DNA from: Rossellomorea vietnamensis
Lineage (GTDB): Bacteria; Bacillota; Bacilli; Bacillales; Bacillaceae_B
Assembly (NCBI RefSeq): GCF_008180415.1
Contig: NZ_VTEI01000001.1
Span: forward strand, 386,509-429,059
Reading direction: 5' to 3'
DNA length: 42,551 nucleotides
This document shows, piece by piece, positions 25,048 through 33,808 of this stretch (within the stretch, counting starts at the first letter, position 1; each line of letters begins with the position of its first letter). The position numbers and the translations under genes were made by a program. Below the pieces are notes generated by a model, which was not told the origin of the DNA, did no database searches, and saw only the letters and a program-made list of their open reading frames with translations.

Positions 25048-26064
25048 TTATTTCCCTCCTGTACTGATGTACAGCTGGTCTGATTTGATCCAGCCGATTT
25101 TTCTCATATAAAAAGATATTACCAGCGTAAGCAAGGCAGGTCCAACAATATGCAGCACCAAAATCTGTACCCATACCTGCCCGGAGAAGCCCATCGTTTT
25201 CAGCGTCATGATCTGCCCGACAAAACCACTGGTTCCCATGCCGGCACCTGCTGCATTGTTCTCCATGACCCATATCGTCGTCCCGATTGGAGCAAGGATC
25301 ATTCCGGCTAACGTCGGCGGAATGAGTATACGCGGATTCCGGACGATATTCGGCACTTGAAGCATGGACGTACCGATCCCTTGTGCAAGCAGGCCGCCGA
25401 ATTTATTTTCACGATAACTCATGACCGCAAAGCCGACCATCTGGGCACTGCACCCGATTGTCGCTGCGCCTGCAGCCACTCCGCTGAGGTCAAGCATCAG
25501 GGCAATGGCTGCTGATGAAATCGGTGCTGTCAGTGCCAATCCCATCAGAGCCGCTACCAGAATTCCCATAATGATTGGCCGCTGTTCTGTTCCCCATTCA
25601 ATCCAGCTGCCGAAAAGAACCATAAATTCTCCAATCCACGGTCCTATCAAAGCCGCTGCCGTGTAACCCGCCGTAATGGTTACAAGGGGAGTGACAATGA
25701 TATCCACCTTGGTCGTTTTACTGACTACCTTTCCGATTTCCGTGGAAAGCACAGCCGCGACATAAGCACCGGCAGGACCTCCCAGGGCTGCTCCTGCTGC
25801 TCCCGTAACCACGGCTGCAAAAAGAACGAGCGGAGGTGCGCCAAGTCCATAGGCAATCGCTGCCCCAATGGCTGGACCCATTAGGCCGATGGCCAGGTCC
25901 CCCATCTCGATAAGAAAATTAAAATCTAACTGTTGTCCAATCGTTTTTATAATGAGTCCTATAATCAAGGATGAGAACAAACCGAGTGCCATAAAGGACA
26001 AAGCATCGATAAAGTATACCTTTGCTGAAGGCTTGACTCCCTGTCTTTCTAAAAATTCTTTCAT
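25048..26064 (-). CDS. PTS EIIC-like integral membrane protein (EIIC_2 type)
   Basis: 338 residues with about eight to nine hydrophobic segments rich in Gly/Ala. Conserved stretches such as GLMGPAIGAAIAYGLGAPPLVLFAA, LTAPISSAAIALMLDLSGVAAGAATIGCSAQMVGFAV (in part) and LLAQGIGTSMLQVPNIVRNPRILIPPTLAG match the orphan PTS_EIIC_2 family of Firmicutes. No EIIA or EIIB partner is encoded nearby and no phosphorylatable His/Cys domain is fused, so classical sugar phosphotransfer is uncertain; substrate unknown. GGAGGGCAAC precedes the ATG. It leads a two-gene unit with ytpP. Confidence 0.85.
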   Translation of the reverse strand: MKEFLERQGVKPSAKVYFIDALSFMALGLFSSLIIGLIIKTIGQQLDFNFLIEMGDLAIGLMGPAIGAAIAYGLGAPPLVLFAAVVTGAAGAALGGPAGAYVAAVLSTEIGKVVSKTTKVDIIVTPLVTITAGYTAAALIGPWIGEFMVLFGSWIEWGTEQRPIIMGILVAALMGLALTAPISSAAIALMLDLSGVAAGAATIGCSAQMVGFAVMSYRENKFGGLLAQGIGTSMLQVPNIVRNPRILIPPTLAGMILAPIGTTIWVMENNAAGAGMGTSGFVGQIMTLKTMGFSGQVWVQILVLHIVGPALLTLVISFYMRKIGWIKSDQLYISTGGK

Positions 26065-26230
26065 GTTGCCCTCCTTTTACACGTTATCAAACAGAATCAT
26101 TTACTAGTGTAAAGACACATGTCGTAAAAGTCCACTATATTCTTTCCTCTTAGCTTTTGTTTTCCCTTAAATCTCCAGAGTATGAGTTATTTTCTCGCTA
26201 TCGCCAAGGGAGAAAGAGGAAAAAGGGCAA

Positions 26231-26260
26231 AACAAAAACGCCCGATTGATTAACCAGGCG
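26231..26260 (-). terminator. Terminator of the 26277-26789 lipoprotein gene
   Basis: Minus strand CGCCTG-gttaatcaat-CGGGCG (one G-U) followed by TTTTTG. Confidence 0.75.
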
Positions 26261-26276
26261 CAAAAGATAATAAGCT

Positions 26277-26789
26277 TTATTTATTTTTAACAGAAGAGAC
26301 GACCTCCATCATGAACTCACTATCGTCGACCAAATCATCTTTAACGGATTGGGTTGTCATTTTAGTACCGCCGATTCCAGCAGTCAATTCAAATTGATCT
26401 TCCTCTACTTCACGAATCAAAAAATAACCGAATCGGTCATCGTCCCTGAAAGTTTCCTGCTTTACTATACTGGATTCATCCTCAACAGACAGTTCATAAA
26501 GCTGCTCACTGTCAGAAGACACATTCTGGTTATAAAATAAAATATAAGTATGATTTCCATTCTCTATAATTACATTATTAGCATTTTCCTCTTTGATGGT
26601 TGATCCAGATGGGAGATTAAAATGAAAGTTCTCTGTTTCCTCTGCCGCTTCTTCAACAGGACTTTCAAAGGTTTCTTTTACAGCTTCCACCGCTTCTTCC
26701 TGACTTTCCTCCAGTGTTGCACTACTGCAGCCTGCTGTCAGCATAAGCAAAGAAATGACAGAAAGCTTGAACATGATTGATTTTGACAC
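26277..26789 (-). CDS. Putative lipoprotein, function unknown
   Basis: 170 residues from the chosen start. Signal peptide with lipobox LTAGC (Cys21), then an acidic linker (EESQEEAVEAVKETF) and a beta-rich domain with FHFNLPSGSTIKEENANNVIIENGNHTYILFYN. The reading frame opens earlier at GTG/ATG codons overlapping the AAGGAG, so I chose the GTG at 26789, which sits 8 nt downstream of it. Its own terminator follows. Conserved hypothetical of Bacillaceae type; no function can be assigned. Confidence 0.8.
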   Translation of the reverse strand: MSKSIMFKLSVISLLMLTAGCSSATLEESQEEAVEAVKETFESPVEEAAEETENFHFNLPSGSTIKEENANNVIIENGNHTYILFYNQNVSSDSEQLYELSVEDESSIVKQETFRDDDRFGYFLIREVEEDQFELTAGIGGTKMTTQSVKDDLVDDSEFMMEVVSSVKNK

Positions 26790-26967
26790 CCACATCACTC
26801 CTTATCCAGCACTCATTCTTTTCTATCATACCCCTCAAAAAGGCCTATTGACAACCCTATTTTTAATAAGATTCCCCATCATTCGACAATTTATGAGAGC
26901 CTTTACATTCGTTTCGCTTTTTCATTCATGGTAAAATAAAACAAAACAATCATAAGGAGGCTTTTTT

Positions 26968-27414
26968 ATGGAACTGACAGTCTATTTAGCAGGAGAAATA
27001 CATAGTGACTGGAGAAGCGAGATTAAAGAAAAAGCTAAAGCATTACAGCTTCCCCTTTCATTCGTAGGGCCAATGGAGAACCATGAACGCTCAGATAATA
27101 TTGGGGAGGAAATACAGGGAGAACAGCCTGGAGCTGTCTATAAAGATGACGCTGCCTCAGACCTCAACAATTTACGCACAGAAATTCTAATGTCGAAAGC
27201 AGATTTGGTCATTGCCTTATTCGGTGAAAAGTATAAACAATGGAACACGGCCATGGACGCAAGCGCCGCCATCGCTAAAGGCAAGCCGCTGATCCTCGTC
27301 CGTCCGCAAGAACTGCATCACCCGCTTAAAGAACTGTCCAATAAAGCAAATGTAACGGTTGAAACAGTCAACCAAGCCATCAAAGTTCTATCTTATATTT
27401 TCGAGACAGAGTAA
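26968..27414 (+). CDS. ytoQ: YtoQ family protein
   Basis: 148 residues, nearly collinear with B. subtilis YtoQ. The fold resembles nucleoside 2-deoxyribosyltransferases (VYLAGEIHSDW at the N-terminus, VGPMENHERSDNIGEE, IALFGEKYKQWNTAMDASAAIAKGKPLILVRP), but the enzymatic activity is unproven. ATAAGGAGG precedes the ATG. Single-gene unit on the forward strand, ending just before an inverted-repeat element that contains a terminator. Confidence 0.93.
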   Translation: MELTVYLAGEIHSDWRSEIKEKAKALQLPLSFVGPMENHERSDNIGEEIQGEQPGAVYKDDAASDLNNLRTEILMSKADLVIALFGEKYKQWNTAMDASAAIAKGKPLILVRPQELHHPLKELSNKANVTVETVNQAIKVLSYIFETE

Positions 27415-27500
27415 AGGACGGATCAATTTTTTTGAAGAGGCTGGGACAAAACCATAATAAAAAGCTCTCTTCGCAAAGATTGTGGCTGAGTAAAAAGAAT

Positions 27501-27620
27501 GGATTTCCGCTCCAGGTGCACGACTCCGTGGGGCGGGCGGTGAGCCTCCTCGGCTTTGCCTGTGGGGTCTCACCTGTCCCGCTAGTCCCGCAGGAGGTCG
27601 CACACCTTCCGCTCCAATCC
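27501..27620. repeat. GC-rich dispersed repeat, copy 1
   Basis: GC-rich 120 bp with ACGACTCCGTGGGGCGGGC, GGTGAGCCTCCTCGGCTTTG, GGGGTCTCACCTG, CCCGCTAGTCCCGCAGGAGG. Contains internal inverted pairs (GGTGAGCC.../...GTCTCACC and GACTCC.../...GGAGGTC). Other copies at 32962-33084 and, inverted and shortened, 40762-40862. This type is widespread in Bacillaceae intergenic regions; spurious ORFs run through it. Confidence 0.85.
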
Positions 27621-27692
27621 GTCTACGTTCAGGAAAATCGATAAATAACCTTAAAAGCAACATCTTTCAAATAGTGCCTATTAAAATGAAAG

Positions 27693-27740
27693 AACCGCAT
27701 GAAGTCAAGTATAAAACCTTGAACTCATGCGGTTTTATTT
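27693..27740 (+). terminator. Strong terminator inside the inverted-repeat element, probably ytoQ
   Basis: AACCGCATGA-a-GTCAAG pairs with CTTGA-a-CTCATGCGGTT, followed by TTATTTTT. First forward terminator after ytoQ. Confidence 0.85.
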
Positions 27741-27869
27741 TTCTAATATCCCAACTTATGTCCCAGCCTCTTTTCTTTTGGGTTGAACGTTGAAGAGGGC
27801 CAGGAAAATGGGATTTACTATTATTATGCAGCCCGCTCAGCTTTCGAGGGACATCAAATCAAAAAAATC

Positions 27870-28312
27870 TCCACTTGATGTACCTCGCTCCGCCAGCGAA
27901 GTACATTATCTTGAGAATTTCCTCTTTTGATGTACCTCGCTTCGCCAGCGAAGTACATCATCTTGAGAATTTCCCCTTTTGATGTACCTCGCTTTGCCAG
28001 CTAAGTACATTATCTTGTGAATTTCCTCTTGTAATGTACCTCGCTCCGCCAGCGAGGTACATTATCTTGAGAATTTCCCCTTTTGATGTACCTCGCGCCG
28101 CCAGCTAAGTACATTATCTTGAGAAATTCCTCTTTTGATGTACCTCGCTTCCCCAGCTAAGTACATTATCTTGAGAATTTCCTCTTTTGATGTACCTCGC
28201 TCCGCCAGCGAAGTACATCATCTTGAGAATTTCCTCTTTTGATGTCCCTCGCTTCGCCAGCGAAGTACATCGTATCGAAAAAACCTTAAATGATGTACCC
28301 CGCGCACTCTCA
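27870..28312. repeat. 52-bp tandem palindrome array (GATGTACCTCGCT family)
   Basis: GATGTACC units start at 27877, 27929, 27981, 28033, 28085, 28137, 28189, 28241 and 28292: eight intervals, seven of exactly 52 bp and one of 51. Each unit has a 31-bp near-palindrome (GATGTACCTCGCT-n5-AGCGAAGTACATC) and a 21-bp AT-rich linker (ATCTTGAGAATTTCCTCTTTT type). The unit at 28033 is a perfect 13-bp-arm palindrome because AAGTAC has become GGTAC. The array begins right after the end of the gene at 28328-28861 (minus) and faces ytoQ. Confidence 0.95.
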
Positions 28313-28327
28313 AATAAAGACCTCTGC

Positions 28328-28861
28328 TTACCCCAGCTGTGAACCCGTTCTCCTGAAATTCCACTGCCCAACCAGGAGCTTTACCGTATGCTTGAACATC
28401 TCATCCCTGTTCACGGCTCCCTTTGTAAAGATGCCCATCGCTCCTTCATGCTGGCGGATTCCTTCACTTTGACAGTAATCATCCATGACCGGTCCAAGCT
28501 CTTCGCCATTCAGCAATCTATTGGCAATCGTTTCAGGCAAAAGAATTCTGGCACCCCCTGCTATGATGGGGTTCTCTCCTCTTTCAGCCAGCGCTCCCCA
28601 GTTACACAGAAACAAACCGTACTCAGTTTCCACCACGCCTCCCTCCAAACCGATTCCAAGATCACCTCTGGACATTTCAAGGACAGCTGCTCCACGGTTA
28701 ATTGCCCCCTGGATGGTTTCTTCATCAGAGAAAGGCTGTTCACTGACACCCGATTCTGTTTTAAAACTTTCAAAATGCAGCTCTTCGGAGAGAATTTCTG
28801 CAAATCCTCCTTTGACAGCTCCAACCTTGGCTTTATTTTTTGTACCAATGCCTATAATCAT
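28328..28861 (-). CDS. DUF84-family non-canonical purine NTP phosphatase (YjjX-like)
   Basis: 177 residues. N-terminal IGTKNKAKVGAVKGGF and central GDLGIGLEGGVVETEYGLFLCNWGAL and HEGAMGIFTKGAVNRDEMFKHTVKLL match the inosine/xanthosine triphosphatase (YjjX, DUF84) family, which hydrolyses ITP/XTP to keep damaged purines out of nucleic acids. ATAGGAGG precedes the ATG. The ytoP terminator lies just upstream, so it probably has its own promoter or depends on read-through. No terminator is seen downstream; transcription would enter the 52-bp palindrome array. Confidence 0.85.
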   Translation of the reverse strand: MIIGIGTKNKAKVGAVKGGFAEILSEELHFESFKTESGVSEQPFSDEETIQGAINRGAAVLEMSRGDLGIGLEGGVVETEYGLFLCNWGALAERGENPIIAGGARILLPETIANRLLNGEELGPVMDDYCQSEGIRQHEGAMGIFTKGAVNRDEMFKHTVKLLVGQWNFRRTGSQLG

Positions 28862-28891
28862 CGTGTTTCCTCCTATTTTTATAAATTTTCA

Positions 28892-28921
28892 CAAAAAGAA
28901 AGAGAGGTTAGCCCTCTCTCC
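28892..28921 (-). terminator. Terminator of ytoP
   Basis: Minus strand AGAGAGGG-ctaa-CCTCTCT followed by TTCTTTTTG. Confidence 0.8.
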
Positions 28922-28933
28922 CTTGATAGTCTA

Positions 28934-30007
28934 TTAAGAATTTTGGCGGATGCTTTCGATTGTTGAGCGGTCGCACTCTTTAACAAGCTTTGTGATCAAT
29001 TCTTTTGCCGCAGCATAGTCGTCCACGTGAATCATGGAAGCTGCAGTGTGGATGTAGCGGGAACAGATCCCGATGACTGCACTTGGAACACCCTCATTTG
29101 AGATATGGACGCGTCCTGCATCCGTTCCGCCTTGAGATACAAAGTATTGATATGGAATGTCATTTGATTCCGCTGTATCAAGGATGAACTCCCTCATGCC
29201 TCTGTGAGTAACCATTGAACGGTCAAGAATGCGGAGAAGAGCACCTTTTCCAAGATGGCCGAACTCTTTCTTGCTGCCTGACATGTCATTCGCCGGACTT
29301 GCATCAAGCGCAAAGAAAATATCTGGATTGATCATGTTGGCCGCAGTCTGGGCACCGCGAAGGCCTACTTCTTCTTGCACAGTAGCACCGGAATAAAGTG
29401 TATTCGGAAGGTCGACACCTTTCAATTCTTTAAGCAGTTCAACTGAAAGTCCGCAGCCGTAGCGGTTATCCCAAGCTTTTGCCAGAATTTTTTTCTCGTT
29501 TGCCATTGGCGTGAACGGACAGATCGGCACAATCTGCTGACCAGGCTTGATGCCGATTTTCTTCGCATCTTCTTTATCATCCGCACCGATATCAATCAGC
29601 ATATTTTTAATCGCCATTGGCTTGCTTCGCTGTGATTCATCGAGCAGGTGTGGAGGAATCGAACCGATGACGCCTGTAACCGGACCGTTGTCTGTGATGA
29701 CCTGAACACGCTGGGCCAGCAAGACCTGGCTCCACCATCCTCCAAGCGTCTGGAAGCGGATCATTCCGTTATCCGTCACAGAAGTAACCATGAATCCTAC
29801 TTCATCCATATGGCCGGCTACCATGACTTTCGGGCTGTTTTCCTGACCCTTCCTTACGCCGAATATCCCGCCAAGGCCGTCCTGGATGACCTCATCAGAG
29901 TATTTTGTCAGTTCTTCCTTCATAAATTTACGTACAGCATGCTCATTGCCAGGCGCGCCAGGCAATTCAGTCAGCGTACGGAATAATTCCATTGTCTCTT
30001 GATTCAT
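28934..30007 (-). CDS. ytoP: M42-family aminopeptidase YtoP
   Basis: 357 residues, a dodecameric-type glutamyl/acyl-aminopeptidase family member. Two-metal site motifs: AGHMDEVGF (His67, Asp69), AWDNRYGCG (bridging Asp), [10 protein letters not shown] (catalytic Glu pair), FALDAS (Asp) and [10 protein letters not shown] (His). Cytoplasmic peptide degradation. The ATG at 30007 has AAGGGG 11 nt upstream, somewhat long spacing. Same position as in B. subtilis, divergent from ytzB. Confidence 0.95.
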   Translation of the reverse strand: MNQETMELFRTLTELPGAPGNEHAVRKFMKEELTKYSDEVIQDGLGGIFGVRKGQENSPKVMVAGHMDEVGFMVTSVTDNGMIRFQTLGGWWSQVLLAQRVQVITDNGPVTGVIGSIPPHLLDESQRSKPMAIKNMLIDIGADDKEDAKKIGIKPGQQIVPICPFTPMANEKKILAKAWDNRYGCGLSVELLKELKGVDLPNTLYSGATVQEEVGLRGAQTAANMINPDIFFALDASPANDMSGSKKEFGHLGKGALLRILDRSMVTHRGMREFILDTAESNDIPYQYFVSQGGTDAGRVHISNEGVPSAVIGICSRYIHTAASMIHVDDYAAAKELITKLVKECDRSTIESIRQNS

Positions 30008-30177
30008 AATGGCTAAAACCCCTTTATGTATATAATGATAATCTCCATTCCTATTTTACAGAACTTTCAAGCGACTTTCCACAAATCTTGCTTAAAAGTG
30101 ATCTACCCTTTAAGATGTACCTTCCTCGAAAGTTTAGTATAATGGAATCAGAAATATTCGTGCTAGGAGGAAAAGTA

Positions 30178-30492
30178 ATGAATTGGAAATCGTTTTTACT
30201 CGGTGCAGGAGTTGGAATTGCTGGAGGATACTTACTGAAAGAAACGCTTAATACACAAACATTGCATTCTCCTGAAAAAGTTCTGCAAACCATGAAAACT
30301 GCATTTAAAAAAGAAGGGCCGATCAATGGATCCTGGATAGGCATGGTGCCGGAAAGCTATGAAGTATATCCGATTAAAACCAAAGTCTATCGCGGCGGCA
30401 TCTCCCGCCATAAAGATGGAGCCCTTCAGCAATATGAATTTATTGCCGATTCTAAAACAGGGACGATTCTGAACATCCAGCAGCTGTCCTGA
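30178..30492 (+). CDS. ytzB: YtzB, small PepSY-domain protein
   Basis: 104 residues. A short hydrophobic N-terminal segment (SFLLGAGVGIAGGYLLKE, about 5-22) is probably a membrane anchor; the rest is a PepSY-type domain (SPEKVLQTMKTAFKKEGPINGSWIGMVPESYEVYPIKTKVYRGGISRHKDG, by pattern) that may act in inhibiting peptidases or sensing at the membrane. The frame is open 30 codons upstream, but AGGAGG is 7 nt from the ATG at 30178, matching family starts. A TATAAT word is at 30138-30143 without a good -35. Confidence 0.9.
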   Translation: MNWKSFLLGAGVGIAGGYLLKETLNTQTLHSPEKVLQTMKTAFKKEGPINGSWIGMVPESYEVYPIKTKVYRGGISRHKDGALQQYEFIADSKTGTILNIQQLS

Positions 30493-30576
30493 CACCAAAA
30501 ACGGAAAGGCCCATGATGAGCCTAAGGCCAGTGAAATCTACCGAATTTTATAGTCTACTTGTTGTGACCAAAGATA

Positions 30577-30620
30577 AAGTCAACTTCCCTTCCTTAAATA
30601 GGAAGAAAAGTTGACTTTTT
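30577..30620 (+). terminator. Terminator of ytzB
   Basis: AAAGTCAACTT pairs with AAGTTGACTTT, inner CTTCC/GGAAG also pairs, followed by TTTTTT. Confidence 0.9.
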
Positions 30621-30740
30621 TCTTTGAAAGCAATGTACATGCTGCTCTCTTTACTGCACTATCTTTGGAATCTTTTTATATTATCGAAAAATTTGCCTGC
30701 CGGGCTGGAAGGGTCCTATTTCATCTAGTCGTTAGAAAGA

Positions 30741-31111
30741 TACTGATACAATCCAGTGACCGGTGGTACTTATTCATATCGTTCAGTATTTTGGATAGTA
30801 AATAAAGGAAAAAAGCTCCCTTATTTACTTCAAAACACTAAGAAGAGCTAAAATAGGGGAATAAATTTCCCTTATTTAACTAAATACAGTAGAAAGATGT
30901 GCTTTTTTATCATATAAGAGAAAAAAGTTCCTCTATTCACCCCAGAATGAGCTTGAATTTGCAATTAAGGGAAAAAAGTTCCCTTATTTTTACCGCTGGG
31001 TACCCTATTAAAGGTAATGACTGTCCGCTTACGCTATAAAACTCATTCCATCGGGCACACAACCAAGTGGTGTATGCATCTTGAATGGACTCCAACCTTC
31101 TTTCATACATT
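30741..31111. repeat. Four-unit TAAGGGAA element, copy 2 (inverted)
   Basis: Dyads near 30808, 30859, 30920 and 30971 are spaced 51, 61 and 51 bp, the same order as copy 1. The flanks also match copy 1 in reverse complement (for example GGACAGTCATTACC, CCACTTGGTTG). Within its right part a minus-strand frame reads MYERRLESIQDAYTTWLCARWNEF; the matching part of copy 1 reads YERVLFFVEEAHSAWL before stops, so a decayed coding origin for the flank is possible. Lies between the ytzB terminator and the 3' end of ytnP. Confidence 0.85.
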
Positions 31112-31190
31112 TGAAGCGTAAAAGACACGAATCTGCAATTAAAAATCTTTTATGGACTTTTCCAGTGAACTCATGAGCCTTTCCGTTTTT

Positions 31191-32033
31191 TTATTTCCGC
31201 CTATCCACAGACTGTTCGATTTCACCCTCTGGATTCCATCTAAGTGCACGGTAGACAGCGTCATGGTAAAACAAGAACCAGTATCCTTCATCCATGGCTT
31301 TTCTAATCCATTTTTCTTTTGCGTGAATAGATGTCATCGGATAATCATCATAAGCCAGGACCCATAAGGGATTTTTATGCGCATGGGTCGGCATTAAATC
31401 CGCCATATGAATGAGTTTATCCTCTCCTCTTTCGATAAGAATGATGGAGTGGCCATCACTATGGCCTCCAGTGTGAATCATCTTCACACCATCCAGCACT
31501 TCTATTTCATCCTTGAAAGCCTTCACCTGATGGGCGATGCTTTCCCAGTTTTCTTTCCAATATGTATTCTTGGAACGGATATTCGGATTCCTCATTTCAT
31601 CCCATTCTGTTTGAGATGTGTAAATGACTGCATTAGGAAATACGGATACAAGTTCATCGCCTTCATATCTGGTCAGCCCGCATGCATGGTCAAAATGCAT
31701 ATGAGTCATCAATATGATATCTATGTCACTCGGTTTCAAACCCAGCGATTGCAGCGATTCCTCTATGGAGGATTCTTCCGACACTCCATAATTACGCTTT
31801 TGTTTATCCGAAAGTTTTCCTTTTCCAATTCCAGATTCAATCAATATATTCTTACCATCCAGCTGAAAAAAGATTGGATCCGTTCTTAACTCAATCTGAT
31901 TCAGGTCATTAACTTCGTACTTTCTGGACCATAACGGCTTGGGCACGACCCCGAACATTGCACCGCCATCCATCCTGGTCACCCCGCCGTCAAGCCATCT
32001 AAAACTTAAGTCTTGCAGCTCCAATGATTCCAT
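31191..32033 (-). CDS. ytnP: Quorum-quenching lactonase YtnP (metallo-beta-lactamase fold)
   Basis: 280 residues. The metallo-beta-lactamase zinc motif HMHFDHA is at 111-117, with the later ligands in [12 protein letters not shown] and the HMADLMPTH region. B. subtilis YtnP degrades N-acyl-homoserine lactones and interferes with Streptomyces signalling. No signal peptide. GGGGAGATGG precedes the ATG. No terminator is evident downstream; the TAAGGGAA element begins about 80 bp beyond the stop. Confidence 0.93.
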   Translation of the reverse strand: MESLELQDLSFRWLDGGVTRMDGGAMFGVVPKPLWSRKYEVNDLNQIELRTDPIFFQLDGKNILIESGIGKGKLSDKQKRNYGVSEESSIEESLQSLGLKPSDIDIILMTHMHFDHACGLTRYEGDELVSVFPNAVIYTSQTEWDEMRNPNIRSKNTYWKENWESIAHQVKAFKDEIEVLDGVKMIHTGGHSDGHSIILIERGEDKLIHMADLMPTHAHKNPLWVLAYDDYPMTSIHAKEKWIRKAMDEGYWFLFYHDAVYRALRWNPEGEIEQSVDRRK

Positions 32034-32111
32034 ATTCCATCTCCCCTTTCTTTCTTCATATTATCAGAAAATTCCTCCGTATTAAAACTTCAACCATCAG
32101 GAAGGCCGTGA

Positions 32112-32167
32112 GTTAACACTCTAAAGCACTAAGAGGGACAGTCCCTATTCGCACGGTAACGCGTTAA
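32112..32167. repeat. Nested palindrome element, copy 2
   Basis: Central AGGGAC-A-GTCCCT (32134-32146) with outer words GTTAACAC and GTAACGCGTTAA; shares AAAGCAC-AAGAGGGAC-GTCCCTATT-CGC with the copy at 15694-15740. Lies between the ytnP start and the trmB terminator. Confidence 0.7.
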
Positions 32168-32202
32168 TTCAGCACAATTCTGCCTTTCCTAAACTCACTA
32201 CA

Positions 32203-32231
32203 ACAAAAAAACAGCCCACCTTTGTGAGCTG
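32203..32231 (-). terminator. Terminator of trmB
   Basis: Minus strand CAGCTCAC-aaag-GTGGGCTG (one G-U) followed by TTTTTTTG. Confidence 0.9.
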
Positions 32232-32245
32232 CCCATTCCTTACGA

Positions 32246-32890
32246 CTATTTTTTTGGATACTTTACTTCACTACGGTAGATTCTTTCACCCCGGGAAGAA
32301 AATTTTTCTTCATACTCTGTCATGATGTTTCCTTCAAAATCACTGTTATGAAGATCCAGGCTGAGGAAAGTCAACAGAAGACCATAATGTGAAAAGCTCT
32401 GGAGCGAATACTCAAACAGCCCTTGGTTATCAGTCTTGAAATGAATTTCACCTTCATCCACCAGGATATCCTCATACAATTTCAAGAAGCCTTTAAATGT
32501 CAGACGCCTCTTTTCATGGCGGTTTTTTGGCCAAGGATCTGAAAAGTTAAGATACACCCTGTCTACATCATTTTTCTCAAAGTATTCTTTAAGGTTTTTG
32601 GCGTCAACATTCAACAGCTTGACGTTCGGTATGTCCGCCTCGATGATTCTGTCCAGGGCCGAAACAATGACACTCTCGTACAATTCAATGCCAATATAGT
32701 TAATGTCAGGATTGGCTTTAGCCATTTCCGTCACAAATTGTCCTTTGCCGGTCCCGACTTCAATATGAAGGGGGTTATTATTGCCGAATTCCTCACTCCA
32801 CTTACCCTTCTTTTCTTCAGGCTGGGCAACAACATATTGAGGATACTCATTAAGCTTTTCGCTTGCCCATGGTTTATATCTTAAACGCAT
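32246..32890 (-). CDS. trmB: tRNA (guanine-N7-)-methyltransferase TrmB
   Basis: Methylates G46 in the tRNA variable loop using S-adenosylmethionine. 214 residues. SAM site [15 protein letters not shown] (about 41-55), acidic loop [10 protein letters not shown], and the TrmB signature [16 protein letters not shown] (about 116-131), plus [20 protein letters not shown] precedes the ATG. A terminator follows directly. The upstream region carries a GC-rich repeat. Confidence 0.96.
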   Translation of the reverse strand: MRLRYKPWASEKLNEYPQYVVAQPEEKKGKWSEEFGNNNPLHIEVGTGKGQFVTEMAKANPDINYIGIELYESVIVSALDRIIEADIPNVKLLNVDAKNLKEYFEKNDVDRVYLNFSDPWPKNRHEKRRLTFKGFLKLYEDILVDEGEIHFKTDNQGLFEYSLQSFSHYGLLLTFLSLDLHNSDFEGNIMTEYEEKFSSRGERIYRSEVKYPKK

Positions 32891-32961
32891 ATAGACACCT
32901 CTTTTTTCTTGACCTCTTTTTAAAACTGTTTTTGTAAGTATTGTTGGCTATTCAAGGAGTA

Positions 32962-33084
32962 GTTGATCTTCGTTCCAGGCGTACGACTCCGCGGGGCGTG
33001 CGGTGAGCCTCCTCGGCTTTGCCTGCGGGGTCTCACCTGCCCGCTAGTCCCGCAGGAGATCGTTCGCCTTCCACTACAATCAAC
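32962..33084. repeat. GC-rich dispersed repeat, copy 2
   Basis: Same orientation and layout as 27501-27620: CGACTCCGCGGGGCGTGCGG, GAGCCTCCTCGGCTTTGCC, GGGGTCTCACCTG, CGCTAGTCCCGCAGGAG. Ends carry GTTGATC... and ...ATCAAC, imperfect inverted ends. A spurious minus-strand ORF runs through it. Confidence 0.85.
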
Positions 33085-33455
33085 ACTGTATAAAAAAGTA
33101 AAAAACAAACTTTTAGAATACAGCCATTAAAGTATAGTTCTTAAAAAACATCAATTTTAAAAAGAGTAAAAATAGAATTTCTCATCGTCAAAACAATACC
33201 ATGACATCCCTTTCTCTGCAAGTCATGTCGGGATTTATCAGTATTTGATGAGTGGTTTTATAATCTGAAGTATTCACGAGGATATACCTGTATTACTATA
33301 AATCAGGGTTCTGTATGCGTTTACATATAAGTTAAGCATTGATAAGGGGTCTATAAGGCCCCTTATGCCAATTTGGATAGCGATGATGTTCTGTTAAGGT
33401 TATAAATGTAGCTTATTTGCACGGTCTTGAAACAAAGAAAAGGGGATGGATATAA
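33085..33455. other. Intergenic, upstream of a small membrane peptide gene
   Basis: AT-rich 370 bp. CATGAC and GTCATG with flanking ATCCC/GGGAT words near 33200-33236 could form a modest hairpin. No confident promoter; TTTACA near 33321 lacks a matching -10. Confidence 0.4.
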
Positions 33456-33581
33456 ATGAGTAAATTAGTAAATATCGCTGCTGAGGTTTCAGTTTTGGCC
33501 GGAATGGCTGTTATGTTCGTAGGGTACAGCTTGGCAGTATATCCTGTAGAGAAGTTGACTCAGCGTTCGTTTTCAATATAA
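33456..33581 (+). CDS. 41-residue single-span membrane peptide
   Basis: Short gene reading MSKLVNIAAEVSVLAGMA then VMFVGYSLAVYPVEKLTQRSFSI. A hydrophobic segment at about residues 10-28 predicts one membrane helix with a short polar tail. AAAGGGG lies 10 nt before the ATG and a strong terminator begins 12 bp after the TAA, so it looks like a complete expression unit. Codon use is ordinary. I do not recognise the family. Lies between trmB and ytzH. Confidence 0.75.
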   Translation: MSKLVNIAAEVSVLAGMAVMFVGYSLAVYPVEKLTQRSFSI

Positions 33582-33592
33582 GTAAAACTAAG

Positions 33593-33628
33593 AAAGCCGC
33601 CACAAAAAATTGTGGCGGCTTTCTTTGT
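33593..33628 (+). terminator. Terminator of the small membrane peptide gene
   Basis: AAAGCCGCCACAA pairs perfectly with TTGTGGCGGCTTT around AAAA, followed by CTTTG. Confidence 0.9.
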
Positions 33629-33808
33629 CTGAATGAACGGACAGCCTTTTGTACCTTTTTATCGATTTGCGCCCGGCAAAAAAACATTTCTCCGAATTTC
33701 ACACCAGACCTCTTTCCATCCTTCATCCCTATCCATGCATAAACAAAAAAAGAATCCACAAACTACATGTGAATTCTTTTCTATATCTCAACCGGAAAGG
33801 GTGTTATT

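Larger units (their letters stand above)
27435..27772. mobile_element. 338-bp element with 14-bp perfect terminal inverted repeats
   Basis: AAGAGGCTGGGACA at 27435-27448 is the exact complement of TGTCCCAGCCTCTT at 27759-27772. Inside are one copy of the GC-rich dispersed repeat and a strong terminator hairpin; no transposase gene is present. The GAGGCTGGGACA/TGTCCCAGCCTC word pair is common in Firmicute intergenic hairpins and MITE-like elements. A non-autonomous element, or a hairpin split by an insertion, would both give this. Confidence 0.6.

Noticed and set aside
27388..27663. ORFs across the GC-rich repeat
   Set aside because: They are open on both strands owing to GC-rich composition; the same happens in the copy at 32920-33108.
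27870..28312. CRISPR or tRNA-like cluster
   Set aside because: The linkers between palindromes are also conserved, and the palindromes do not fold as cloverleafs.
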